DNA of 64,000 bases, from positions 1,240,001 through 1,304,000 of the forward strand of contig OY782499.1 in the NCBI GenBank assembly GCA_963677815.1, written 5' to 3'. The translations under genes and the position numbers were made by a program. Shown here piece by piece: positions 63,577 to 64,000 of this stretch. This stretch comes from JAEKNW01 sp963677815 (GTDB taxonomy: Bacteria > Cloacimonadota > Cloacimonadia > Cloacimonadales > JAFGVF01). A model generated the notes under the pieces. That model made no database searches and was not told the origin of the DNA. It saw only the letters and a list, made by a program, of their open reading frames with translations. How positions within the stretch are numbered: the first letter of the stretch is position 1; every line of letters begins with the position of its first letter.

Positions 63577-64000
63577 TTATTTTAAGGAATCGATAGCTTT
63601 GGCATAGTCTTTGGACTTAAAAACATAAGAGCCAGCTACAAAAATATCTACACCTGCTTGAATTAGTTGAGGTGCATTTTTATCATTAACTCCACCATCA
63701 ATTTCAATTTTAAAACTTAAATTCTTTTCTTTTCTAATTCTGTCTAATTTTTCAACTTTTTCATAACTAGATGATATAAAAGATTGTCCTCCATAACCAG
63801 GATTTACAGACATTACTAATACAAAATCTATATCAGCTAAAACTTCCTCAATTATTGATATTGAATCACCTGGATTTAAGGCAAGACCAGCTTTAATTCC
63901 TAACTCTTTGATTTTATATATTTCCCTGTGGAGATGATGGACTGTTGCAGGGTGAAAAGAAATCATAGCTACCCGTAAATTAGCTAAAAATTTGTAGTAA
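63577..64000 (-). CDS. rpe: Ribulose-phosphate 3-epimerase, 5' part outside the window
   Basis: The frame is open up to the right edge (LANLRVAMISFHPAT upstream of the first internal Met), so the N-terminal part lies beyond 64000. The visible 141 residues of the TIM barrel include SFHPATVHHLHR, KAGLALNPGDS, VLVMSVNPGYGGQSFI, IEIDGGVNDKN and AGVDIFVAGSYVF. It interconverts ribulose 5-phosphate and xylulose 5-phosphate in the pentose phosphate pathway. It precedes ffh by 10 bases. Confidence 0.93.
   Translation of the reverse strand, partial: YYKFLANLRVAMISFHPATVHHLHREIYKIKELGIKAGLALNPGDSISIIEEVLADIDFVLVMSVNPGYGGQSFISSSYEKVEKLDRIRKEKNLSFKIEIDGGVNDKNAPQLIQAGVDIFVAGSYVFKSKDYAKAIDSLK

Overview
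The window is strongly A+T-rich (judged by eye). It carries many secreted proteins ending in an Ig-like C-terminal domain of the Por/T9SS sorting type, with NPFNPxT and YNLKGQKVKSL-like motifs followed by a basic tail. With a PorV/UPF0164-like barrel, an HTH-poor gene set and fermentative genes (phosphate butyryl/acetyltransferases, glycerol dehydrogenase), this points to the FCB group, most likely Cloacimonadota. The phylum assignment is inference; no rRNA or tRNA gene was found.

Layout. 1-383 is the end of a nitronate monooxygenase/FabK-like gene. 1521-5123 is a gingipain-like C25 protease. 5.4-14.9 kb is housekeeping: ruvB, leuS, tdk, yggT, a DivIVA-domain gene, a purine nucleoside phosphorylase, a DksA/TraR-type gene, lspA and three envelope genes. 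15.5-23.0 kb holds two tandem phosphotransacylases, a fused double deoxynucleoside kinase, dxs, yhbY and mnmE. 39.9-42.8 kb has two ECF sigma loci. 43.1-53.6 kb is a run of secreted proteins (beta-helix, cleaved adhesin, two duplicated FG-GAP proteins, an M14 carboxypeptidase). 53.9-64 kb has a PHP phosphatase, a disulfide oxidoreductase plus thioredoxin, a BMP-type lipoprotein, an alkaline phosphatase, gldA, ffh and the end of rpe.

The most interesting region is the minus-strand operon at 23829-36231. Five tightly packed genes encode a C5-cytosine methyltransferase (DrmMII-like), a NERD-nuclease/SF1-helicase fusion, an 826-residue DrmE-like protein, a 1416-residue DrmA helicase and a DUF1998 DrmB. 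This is a class 2 DISARM anti-phage system in which the usual phospholipase-D gene drmC is not seen and a NERD-helicase sits inside the operon. It is bordered by relics: a frameshifted tyrosine recombinase upstream, and downstream a Cas6-like fragment next to a perfect 33-bp inverted repeat. This suggests a horizontally acquired defence island.

The second theme is dispersed non-coding repeats. Family A is a ~467-bp element with ~25-bp terminal inverted repeats and 8-bp target duplications (four full copies plus fragments). Family B is an 80-260-bp element with 5-bp duplications; one copy is nested in a family A copy. Family C is a 58-bp hairpin and family D has GGCTCTC termini. No transposase for any of them is visible here. 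Nucleoside salvage recurs (tdk, fused dNK, PNP, BMP-type binding protein).
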